NCBI GenBank assembly: GCA_965153355.1
Contig: OZ231128.1
Coordinates: 12,090,001 to 12,154,000 of the forward strand
DNA from: Flaccisagitta enflata
Lineage: Eukaryota; Chaetognatha; Sagittoidea; Aphragmophora
Direction: 5' to 3'
DNA: 64,000 nucleotides
Below are positions 11,527-22,100 of the stretch, one piece after another. Both the position numbers and the translations under genes were made by a program. Below the pieces are notes generated by a model that worked only from the letters and a program-made list of their open reading frames with translations, was not told the origin of the DNA and did not search any database. Numbering within the stretch: position 1 is the stretch's first letter; the number at the start of each line of letters is the position of its first letter.

Positions 11527-12260
11527 ACAAAAAAACTTCTTAAAAAGTCATCCTAAAAAGTCATCCTAAAAAGTCATCTTAAAAAGTCATCTTAAAAAGT
11601 CATCCTAAAAAGTCATCCTAAAAAGTCATCCTAAAAAGTCATCTTAAAAAGTCATCCTAAAAAGTCATCCTAAAAAAGTCATCCTAAAAGTCATCTTAAA
11701 AGTCATCCTAAAAGTCATCTTAAAAAGTCATCTTAAAGTCATCTTAAAAAGTCATCCTAAAAAGTCATCCTAAAAAGTCATCTTAAAAAGTCATCTTAAA
11801 AAGTCATCCTAAAAAGTCATCCTAAAAAGTCATCCTAAAAAGTCATCCTAAAAAGTCATCCTAAAAAGTCATCTTAAAAAATCATCTTAAAAAGTCATCT
11901 TAAAAAGTCATCCTAAAAAGTCATCCTAAAAAGTCATCCTAAAAAGTCATCCTAAAAAGTCATCCTAAAAAGTCATCCTAAAAAGTCATCTTAAAAAGTC
12001 ATCCTAAAAAGTCATCCTCAAAAATCATCCTAAAAAGTCATCCTAAAAAGTCATCCTAAAAAGTCATACTAAAATGTCCTCTTAAAATGTCCTCCTAAAA
12101 TGTCCTCCTAAAATGTCCTCCTAAAATGTCATCCTAAAATGTCATCCTAAAATGTCATCCTGAAACGTCATCCTAGAATGTCATCCTAAAATGTCAACAC
12201 AAATAGTCATCACAAGTTCTCCCAAAAAGTCATCTGGAAAAGTCAACCTGAAAGGCAACC
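11527..12260. repeat. 13-bp satellite between recombinase and helicase
   Basis: About 50 copies of AAAAAGTCATCCT or AAAAAGTCATCTT, decaying at the right end to AAAATGTCCTCCT. The reverse complement, ATGACTTTTTAGG, is close to the 12-bp intron unit GATGACTTTTTG at 3.0-3.5 kb, so two related arrays in opposite orientation bracket most of the gene. Confidence 0.9.
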
Positions 12261-12512
12261 CTTTAGTCAACCTGAGTTGTCAAACCAAAAAAAAAAATTT
12301 ACCAGCCTCTAAAAAGTTAAGCATCGTTTGTAAAGTGGGTGGATTGAGTTGGTTAAGGTGATACAGGCAAGTATTCAGTTTTATTAGTGTTAGTTTTTCC
12401 CCATTGGCCCCTGTTTCAAAATATCTTTTATTTAATTTCATTCCAAGCTTTTGAGGCAGTGTTTCCATAACTTTGTCTCTTACTGTTTTGAGCTCTGTAT
12501 TCATTTTCATAG

Positions 12513-13665
12513 ATGCAAGATGTCCCTCTCTTTTGCTGATGCTAAAGAATGTTACATCAAGACACTAGAGGAGTTAAATGCAACATTTTCTGTGCCATTG
12601 AATAAGTACCATGGCTTGATGATGGAAAAACTCAAAACTCTGAAAAAGACTCCATTTTTTGATCAACAATGGGATTCCTTCCTTAATAACAGCAATCATC
12701 TGTCAGAAAATTCTGATGTTGTCCAAGACTTTTTGCGAACATTACATTTAATCTCAAAATTCATCTTTTCAAACATTGGCACAACAGTAGTTTCAGAGGA
12801 AATGAAAAAGGACATGCTCTTCGTCAATGACATCGAAAAATTTCTACAACCTCATGCTCCATTTAATAAGCTTCCAATGAAATCTGGTCTCCAATGGTCT
12901 CCAGATGATGTTTTAACCTGCTTACAAAAGTTTTTTTCTTCAAACTCTTTCAAACCTATGCAATTGGAATCAATTTTATCAACGATGGAAGGAACGCATG
13001 TACTCTGCCTTTTCCCAACGGGATTTGGTAAGAGTATGGTATATCATCTTCCAGCAACTCTGGAATATGGTGTATGTGTGGTTTTTAGTCCCCTACGAAG
13101 CCTGCTCTCTGATCAGCTTAGAATTCTAACTGAATTGGGTATCCAAGCCGCTTGGATTGATTCAAGTTTGACAGAGAAGGAGGAGAATGATTTGCTTTTA
13201 TCCCTGACTGAAACTGTACTAAGATGGAATGTTCTGCTACTTACGCCCGAGAAATTCACTTTTTCATCAAAGATCCAGCAAGTAATCAAAAACCTACATT
13301 CTCGCAACCTTATTCGTCGCTTTGTCTTTGATGAGGCACATTGCCTCTCTCGGTGGGGAAGGGGATTCCGACCAAGTTACTTGAAACTAGCGGACATCAG
13401 AGAAACATATCCCCTCGTTCCTGTTCTGGCTCTTACTGCTACAGCAAATGAAACAACAATTTTCGATATAAAGTTTCTCCTCAAGATGCAAGACTGTCAC
13501 ATTTTTCGTCACTCCTTCAACCGTAGCAATTTGTCTCTTAACGTGATCAAAAAGTCCAAAGATGTCAACAGTGATATAGTTCAACTCATAAAAGGTTCAT
13601 TCGCCACTAAAACAGGAATCGTTTACTGCAGAACCCAGAAAGAATGTCATTCGTTACGAGCTACA
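12513..13665 (+). pseudogene. RecQ-like DNA helicase, truncated after motif IV
   Basis: The first 50 codons follow either an acceptor (TTTTCATAG, exon from 12513) or the ATG at 12520. An alpha-helical N-terminal region of about 140 residues precedes a superfamily-2 helicase core with PTGFGKSMVYHLPA (Walker A, near 13020), VVFSPLRSLLSDQ (Ia), FVFDEAHCLSRWGRGFRPSY (Walker B plus the RecQ aromatic loop), ALTATA (III) and GIVYCRTQKECHSL (start of the second RecA lobe). RecQ enzymes unwind DNA 3'-5' using ATP. Homology stops at about 13665, where an 18-bp minisatellite begins; motifs V and VI and the zinc/RQC region are not found in the following 2 kb. The retained part is free of stops. It lies 1.5 kb downstream of the recombinase on the same strand. 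Confidence 0.8.
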
Positions 13666-13809
13666 AGTGTCAACTACCCCCGCAAGTGTCAACTATCCCC
13701 CGCAAGTGTTAACTACCCCCCGCAAGTGTCAACTACCCCCTGCAAGTGTCAAATACCCCCTGCAAGTGTCAGATACCCCCTGCAAGTGTCAAATACCCCC
13801 CCCCCCCAG
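13664..13809. repeat. 18-bp minisatellite at the helicase break
   Basis: Eight copies of CAAGTGTCAACTACCCCC, with variants AAATACCCCC and AGATACCCCC, ending in a C11 run. It starts exactly where helicase homology stops, so it may mark the breakpoint. Confidence 0.85.
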
Positions 13810-14714
13810 TGGATAACATTTTCTGAGGATTTCTTCCTAATTTTCATTTCAAATGACTATTTCAAGCACCTCATAATTCAAATAAAGCTCACAGAATCGG
13901 CTCATTTTTTTTTTAATACTTACATACACTGTAAGTAGTAAGTTTCTGGAGGTTTTCAGGCATTTTTGACCTTATCTATAATTATTTTAAAGTGCCAACT
14001 GCAAGAAAAACAGCAGCCAAAAATCTCGCTAATTTCTTCATTAAAAAAGTCATATAATTATTAGGGTCAATTTGATTTTTTCGGGCCAAAAATGTCCGAA
14101 ACCTCCCAAAACCTCACCTCAGAGACATGTTGGAGTGAAAAAGGCCAATGAATGAGTACTGTCATCAATTTGGAAAAATTAGGTCGTATACCTAATTTAG
14201 ATTTTCTTTTTCTTAGTTTCCAATTAGTTGGATTTAAGAGAGATTTCCAAATAGATTTGTAATTCTGAACCTAGAATATATCAAAAATGTTTGAAAATTA
14301 TTCAATTCAATTGTAGGCAGGAAGCCACTGAAAAATCCTGCTTGTAGGCAGCCAAAGATTTTGCCGGACCCTGCTCGTTTCCCTCGGATCCGTGTTTACT
14401 GGGTTTGATTGTATAGATCGATCGATAGAATGGGGGGCGTCCGACCTAAAAAATAAAAATATCCCATTTCATTTTCATACCAGAACCTTGGTAACCTACT
14501 TTTGCCCAAGATGGCTCCGGAGTTTATTTGCTTTCGCGTTTCAGACCAGTTTCGTTCTCTGACACGCTCCCACAACACTCTCTCTCTCTCTCTCTTTCTC
14601 GCGTTAGAATGAAAGGTTGAGGGGACATTTCATTTGGCGTGATTTGGCACTTTTTTTTCCCTCTCCTTCTTCAAGTAAATTTCTTCTTTTGGCATCCGCG
14701 GATTATAATGCCCA
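13810..14714. other. no gene seen
   Basis: AT-rich sequence. A short duplicated GGCAGGAAGCC/GTAGGCAGCC motif lies near 14315-14350 and a (CT) run near 14580. No exon could be supported. Confidence 0.4.
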
Positions 14715-14884
14715 ATTTAATCTAATTCTAATTTTAATTCTAATTCTAATTCTAATTCTAATTCTAATTCTAATTCTAATTCTAATTTCATTTCTAATTC
14801 TAATTCTAATTCTAATTCTAATTCTAATTCTAATTCTAATTCTAATTCTAATTCTAATTCTAATTCTAATTCTAATTCTTCTAA
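14715..14884. repeat. hexanucleotide (TAATTC)n
   Basis: About 27 copies of TAATTC with one or two substitutions. Translated, it gives meaningless Ile/Leu or Arg/Ile strings. Confidence 0.95.
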
Positions 14885-14939
14885 TTTGAAAATCAAATTT
14901 GAAACAAAAACAGTTCACTTTTGTAAAACGATAGCAAAG

Positions 14940-15785
14940 AAAAAACGGAACATCTTGTTTTGATAATTTTTTGATTGACTAAGACTAAGAACTTGGACCA
15001 CAGAAATTTCACGACCATCTGAAAGCTCTGCGAAAGAAAACGCTAAGAAATGGCATAAGAATGAGTACAAACATTGCCACATTCAGTTTTGCCATTTCAA
15101 TGACAAAGTGAATGTATTAGCAACATAAGTATCTACTTTGACAAGCTCTAACTTCAAAACCGTTTGAGATACAGACCTGGGATTGGTCGAGAATGAGAGG
15201 AAATTCTTAAATCTTCAAAATCATCTCAAGAAAAAAAAAAAAAAAAAGAGTACATTTTTTTTTCAAACATCTTTATGAAATCACAAAGAGACGCAGTCGA
15301 TTTTCCATTTCCATTGCAATCAACTTTCACATTTTTGCAGGCCGGTATATTCTTGAGTTTATTAAGATGAGATGGAGATGGGGAAGGAAATTAAAAGGAA
15401 AAAAGCAAATTTGAGGAAAATATAACTTTACACAGTGCCAAATCATAGAACTCAATTAGTAAAACACAATTTAACACTATTTAAACCTTAACTACATAGT
15501 TTTATTGCTATATGGGGAAGAAAATCATGGATATAAGAACGCGACGTGAAGAAAATCAAAGGCAGGGGGGGGGGAAATCAAAAGTGACTCAAGAATATAC
15601 ACCCCTGCATTTTTGACCACCGATTCTTAATCCCAATGTCATTTCTAATAAACCCAGGACAACCGGCTTGCTGGCCGCAAGGTCCCATTTTGAAGATCTT
15701 TCGCAGAGCTTTTCAAACGGTCATAGATTTTGCCACGTTTTTCTCATTGTATGGTCTTGAAACACTTACAAACCTTTTTTGTTCC
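14940..15785. mobile_element. dispersed inverted-repeat element F6, copy 1
   Basis: Shares blocks with 33285-33815 and 39140-39990: GAAAGCTCTGCGAAAG at the left, TTTGAGATACAGACCTGGGATTGG in the middle and GAAGATCTTTCGCAGAGC at the right. The left and right blocks are inverted copies of each other, so this is a small inverted-repeat element of about 0.8 kb with no coding capacity. Confidence 0.65.
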
Positions 15786-15926
15786 ATTTTTTAGGTGCGA
15801 CAAAGCACCTCTATAACAGGCTCTGTCCGTCGGTTGGTTGGTTGGCTGGTTGGTCGGTCGGTCTGTCTGTAACGCATCCGTTCGACGATCAACACGTCGC
15901 ACCTATTGGCCTACTTGGCCTTGTTT
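15786..15926 (-). mobile_element. HINE-like hairpin element F1, GGTGCGAC type
   Basis: Starts TTTTTTAGGTGCGACAAAGC (stem GGTGC/GCACC), goes into a GTCGGTTGGTTGGC GTCY-type array and ends GTCGCACCTATTGGCC...GGCCTTGTT. The GTCGCACCT near the far end is the exact reverse complement of the hairpin arm AGGTGCGAC. It is 141 bp long and lies 120 bp before the first tetraspan exon. Confidence 0.6.
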
Positions 15927-16047
15927 CTGTGTCATCGTTAATACTCGTCATTACGGTGTCAATCAGGCAGTTAGGAAACAAAGCTCCCTAACCTCTATTC
16001 ATGACCATGCCTACGCACAGTTTCACTTAACGTTTTCCCGATTAAGG

Positions 16048-16185
16048 ATGAAGAAGCTGGAAGAGCGTTTAGCTGCCGAGGAGAAGCTAAAACACAACAC
16101 GTCGAGACAAGCAATCAAAAAAGCCAAAAAAGAAGCGTCCAAGTTTGTAGACCCGCAATACGCCTCAAAGATGAAGCAAGAAAAG
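16048..16185 (+). CDS. tetraspan gene exon 1 (charged N-terminus)
   Basis: Follows CGATTAAG; 46 codons from ATG, phase 0, with the donor AAAAG|GTAAGT. It is Lys/Glu-rich and predicted helical (LEERLAAEEKLKH). Its last 20 bases and the donor are the seed of the tandem array that follows. Confidence 0.65.
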
Positions 16186-19100
16186 GTAAGTTGCCTCAAA
16201 GATGAAGCAAGAAAAGGTAAGTTGCCTCTTGGATGAAACAAGTAAGGGTAAGTTGCCTCAAAGATGAAGCAAGAGATGGTAAGTTGCCTCTTGGATGAAA
16301 CAAGTAAAGGTAAGTTGCCTCTAATATAGAGCAAGAGAAGGTAAGTTGCCTCTTGAATGAAACAAGTAAAGGTAATAAGTTGCCTCTAAGATAAAGCAAG
16401 AGAAGGTAAGTTGCCTCTTGGATGAAGCAAGAAAGGGTAAGTTGCCTCTAAGATAAAGTAAGAGAAGGTGAGTTGCCTCTTGGATGAAACTAGAAAAGGT
16501 AATAAGTTGCCTCAAAGATGAAGTAAGAAAAGGTAAGTTGCCTCAAAGATGAAGCAAGAAAAGGTGGGTTATCTCAATTCAAGGTGTTTGTGAGTGTTTT
16601 ACAGTACAGCAATGAAAAAAAGATTGTAAAATACATAAGAAAATATGAACTTGTGTGATCATGATGATTTATTTTGATTTATGATTACTGAACCTTTTAA
16701 CATTTGAAGCAAATGAAAAAGTTTTTACTATACACGCATGGATGTTTTGTACTTTAAAAAGGACACACACACAGACACACACACAACAGTGAAAATCGCA
16801 AATTTAAAAACAAAGAAACGGAGAATGGATGGTTGGAAGGGTTTTGAAGAATGGATGGCACTCGTTAAGTGTTAAAGAATAAGAGGATGAAATTCGGTTT
16901 ATGTCACAAGTGGCAAGTTGTTGATTGACATGCTAGGAGAAAAAGATTCTAAGATAATCATAAAAGAAGAAGAAAAAGTAAAAGAATCACTTTTTCGGCA
17001 ACAAGGGACAGACGGATCAACCACAATGCAGAAATGTTAAGTCTTTACCCATTGAAAAGTCATGAAATAAAGACGTTGATAGAATGGACAAAAGGAGTTA
17101 CAGAGAGACAAACTGATGGACAGAAACGAGGGTACTCGGGCAAACAGACGGACAGAAACGGGGAGATTTGGGCAAGTAGACAGACAGAAACAGGGGTACT
17201 TGGGTACTTGGACAAACAGATGGACAGAAACAAGGGTACTTGGGTATACAGACAGACAGAATTTGGGGTACTTGGACAAACAGACAAACAGAAACAGGGG
17301 TACTTGGGCATACAGACGGACAGAAATGGGGGTGCTTGACCATATAGACGAACAGAATCAGGGGTACTTGGGCAAACAGACAGACAAAAACGGGGGCACT
17401 TGGACAAACAGATGGACAGAATCAGGGGTACTTGGGTACTTGAGCATACAGATGGACAGAAATGGGGGTACTTGGACAAAGAGACAAACAGAAACAGGGA
17501 TACCTGGGCAAACAGACAGACAAAGACGGAGGTTCTTGAACAAACAGATGGACAAAAACAGAGGTACTTGGGTACTTGAGCATACAGATGGACAGAAATG
17601 GGGGTCCTTGGGTATACAGATGGACAGAAATGGGGGTACTTGGACAAAAAGATGGACAGAAACAGGGGTACTTGGGTATACAGATGGACAGAAATGGGGG
17701 TACTTGGACAAAGAGACAAACAGAAACAGGGGTACTTGGGCATACAGACGGACAGAAATGGGGTACTTGGCCAAACAGATGAACAGATACAGGGGTACTT
17801 GGGCAAACAGACAGACAATAGTCGCAAAAGCGTTAGATGGTCAGCGGTACCCGTTGCCCCTATATGATTGTATGTAGGTGTGAGGTCGTTAGAGGGGCAG
17901 CGGCCCCGAAGGAGCCAATGACCTATCTTGTTTTTATTTGGGGCTCAAGGATGGAATTAGGGCCTGGAGGCTGGGATTAGGGCCTTGAGGCTTGGATTAG
18001 GGCCTTGAGGCTAGGATTTGAGCTTCGAGGCTGTGATTTCAGCTTCAAAGCTGAGATTTGAGCTTTGAGGCCGGGATTTGAGCTTTGAGGTTGGGATTTG
18101 AGCTTCCGGGCAGGGATGTTATGCTAGGCTGTAATCTGAGTCATAAGGCTGGGATTTGAGCAAAAAGATTGGAATATGAGCGATGAAGCTGGGATTTAAG
18201 CCATAAGGTTGGAATTAGAGCCCTGAGCCTGGGATTCAAGCTCGAGACTATGATTTGGGCTTGAGGCTGCGATTTGAGCTTCGAAGCCAGAGGGGGGGGA
18301 CGGAGAAGAAGGAGAAGGAGGAGGAGGAGGAGGAGAAGAAGGAGGAGAAAATTTCTCCCTGTGTGAAAGCATAGGTCATCGGCCCCTTCGGGGCCGCTGC
18401 CCAAAAACGGGGGTACTTGGACAAACAATTTCTTATTCACAACGACATACTTTACAAAAAAAATGTGTGCTACGAGGTATCAAATGAAAGCCCTTGTAAT
18501 ACTGCATCGACTTATACAGGTTGTTAGAGGTTTGGAGAAAAATTATTTTTTTCGTTTACACGGCTATCCTTCTTTCTTTCAGCTTCAAACAATATCTGGT
18601 CAAGTGGATGACCGATTAAAAGTCTTTGAAAGCGACAGTGAAAGTGATGATGAGGACGCCATCAAAAAAGCCGCGGAGGAACTTAAGGTACAATTGTTTT
18701 TCCTGATAGCCCACCTTTTAGTCGCGTGCACGCGACTCTACAGCCCGCTTTGTCCGTCCGTCCGTCCGTCCGTCGGTCAAACTTTACTTTTTTTATTACT
18801 TTTAGTTATTCTTAGTCATTTTAGGTCATTCTAAGTCATTCTAAGTCATTCTTGGTCATTCTTAGTCATTCAAAGTCATTGTAAGTCATTTTAAGTCATT
18901 TTACTTTATATTGAGTCACTCAAGTCAATTTGGTCAATTTAGTCGTATAAGTCATTAGTCATCGTTTTATGTCTTTTTAAGTCATTTTAAGTCAATTTGA
19001 GTCATCCTAAGTTATTTATGTCCCGCACGCGACTTATAGGTGTTGGCCTTGTTCTTAATAAGGCTACTCAAGTTGCGCGCTTGTGTGCAGGGATAATGAA

Positions 19101-22100
19101 AAAAAAGTTATAAAACGATCTGGCAAGGGTGGTCGTGCAAAAACCGTCTAAACGCCGAAGTAGATATCACGGACAGATGCAACAGCATACTGACTGGCAG
19201 CAGACTGACTGACCAACAGACGTAGCGGGTTATAACAGGGTGTGCAAAATTATTCGCACAAAGCACTTAATTTTCTCAAAAACCGTAGAAGATAAAGATT
19301 CATGAAAGCATGAGTGGTAAGTATGAAAAAGTATACTTTTTAGTTATCAAAACTAGAATTCACATAGTCAGTAATAAAACTTTTTAGGTGTATTCTACTC
19401 TGATAAAAAGTTCCTTAAAATATATTTTATCAAAATAATCTGAAATTCTGTTGTTAGTTTTTTTTCTCTTTAGGCTTAGTTTATTTGCTTTAGTGAGCTC
19501 CATTCATGTTGATATGATTAACCTCCCTCAGCATAATGGGTGCCAAGCAAAGAATATTATCATTGAGTTGTCACAAGTACAAAAATTTATGATATTGTTA
19601 CCTATTTTGCCTATGAAATAAAATCCTGTCAAAATCAAAATCTTTGCTTCAAATCATTTGACTACCATAGTGACAGAGGTTACAGAACATACCTGCAATC
19701 ACTTTTAGCTTCTAGTAGGACTAACTGGGGTAATCTGGTCCAAATTTCATGATGCTGGATCACTTTTAAGTATAGTTTTCTTTCCATGAAGCAAATGCGG
19801 ATAATTTTGCACACCCTGTTAAAGTCGCGTGCACGCGACTTGAGATGATTGGCGAATTGTTTTACCCTCGCCTCGGGGTGCTTGATGATATTCAACTGTG
19901 GATTTTGTTTTTCAGGAATCTCGAGCATATGCGATCACTCGCAAAATCGGTCTTCTCTGTTCTTTCTTGGCTCTCATCTTCGTAGTCATGGCATTAGGTA
20001 AGTCATTACTTAATCAATGATGCAATGCAACTGCCATCTGGTTTATTAAAGCTATATCAACTTCTTTATGTAAGCTGGCATGCCGAGCCAAATGAAATTT
20101 CACTCTAATTAGAAATCAAAGCAATTTTTGATCCTCGTTTTATTGAAATTGCTCCTCTTTCTTTTTAGATGTGTCCTCGTATCTCTACTATCTTGCTAAA
20201 AAGTATAACAACAAGATGGAATACAGTGGTTTTATTCATCAGAAAGCACATTAAACTTTTTATTAATACAACCAGTACTTTATGCTACCTCCCTTGTCAT
20301 TACTATGGATATATGAGCTTTAAAATGCTTTTAGTAAGTGGTATAGAGTAAGGTGGTCTGAAGCCCTTCCACACCCTGAGAACGATTTTCTTGAGCTTGG
20401 ATCTGGATCCCCTACTGTTTTTTTCATCTGACTCTATAACAATAAAATCAAATTAAGGTCTGGACTATTACCAGGTCACCTTGACGCCAATTTTACGCCA
20501 GCTTGACACCATGGTCTGAGCAAAATAGGCGCATTTGTCCAGAACAATTTTATGCATGAAATGATGAAGTTGTAATATGCAATTTTTTAGCTATTATCTA
20601 CTTGAGGTAGTAATTTTGTTTTGCCTGTCATTTTTAAACAACTGAGCTTAGAGCAATGCGGTTTGCGCCGTTTGATTGGAAATTCGATGAAGTTTCCAGG
20701 CGTCACCAATTTTTCTATGTTTGTATCACTCTTTTGGTAGTTCTGTAGTAAAGCTCGATAATGCTTGTTGTTATACATATTAGCAAGATAGTACGGAAGA
20801 TGATCCGTTTGAGAGTAACGCGCAACGCTACTGACAAGGTGTCTTCTTAATTTTTGCATTTCTTATATCATTTCATATTTGATAAGGACGCATCTATTCT
20901 ATTAGTCATCTCTTGGTCTTATTTACTTTAACATCATTAGGATGGGAGCACTGGACAACTCACATTGGAGAGGATGGAGAGATAAAACGAGGGTTATGGT
21001 CCGAAAGCGTCAATGTTACCACCACATCCGGCAATAGTATACAACCCTTGGAACGAGAACGTAAGATTTCTTTTTGAAAGGTTAATTGAAAACACGTCAT
21101 AAGAGCCGTGTATCCGGCCGTGTTCTTATTCCCAGGGTAACAAGACATTGAATTTGTACATATCAATGATTTTTTAGTTACATATTTTGACTAAGTTTAA
21201 GGCGACAACTCTGTTTAACTTCACATAGGCAATTTCCACAATAATCTAGACTGGCGGAAATAAGGTGTCTGAACTCGTTAACATTGTTTAAAATATTATC
21301 AGGCCTTGATTTAGAGCGGGCCCGCGGGCCCGAGGCCCGCAATTTGGCTGCCGGGCCCGCACTTTTTGCTGGCTGCGGGCCCGGTTGGCCCGCTCTTATT
21401 TTTCTCCTCCGTTTTTAATTCAACATTTCTCTCTGAAACGATCTTGATGATAGCCGTGTAATTCATAAATTTTCGTTTTGTAAAACAGAATGATACTGAA
21501 TATTCTTTACTTAGAGACGCCTTGAGCAGCATGTTATATATAGAAAAAAATTTTTAAATAAACTTTTAACAGACAACAATTTTTTGAGGCCTAAGCCTTC
21601 ATTGAACTCGGGATTTTCCAAAAATGGTAATCTGCAAATCTGGAAAAAAAAGTTTTCCACATTATTTGAAGTTTTCATGTTTCCATAGCAACATAAATCA
21701 CTATCTGATTTGAGCACTGCGCTTCATTTTGTGAAGAAAAACTACTACATAGCTCCTTATGTTACATATTTTTCACAGTGCTAAATTGAACTTACAGTCA
21801 TTAGTAGTCTCAAAGCTACTCTTCTTCCCTTTACTTTCTTACCCTCACTCTCAAAGAAGCCCATTATAACCATATTTGTTTCATATTTCAAATGGTTCTA
21901 CCTAAATGAGATATGCAAGGAGCACGATTACCAAAAGTTTTTTTTCATGATACATGCCACCCACAGTAAATTAGCATAATTGGGGAACAGAGAACCGGGC
22001 CCGCTGTTTCTATTTCGGGCCCGCTAAAATTTTGAGGAGCGGGCCCGACTGGCCCGCTCAAAAAAATGACTAAGGAAAGGTCTGAATATTATAATTTCAT

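Noticed and set aside
17095-17820. Repeat array coding a WTERNGGTW-like protein
   Set aside because: Lies in an intron, the units vary in length and all frames look alike; it is a minisatellite.
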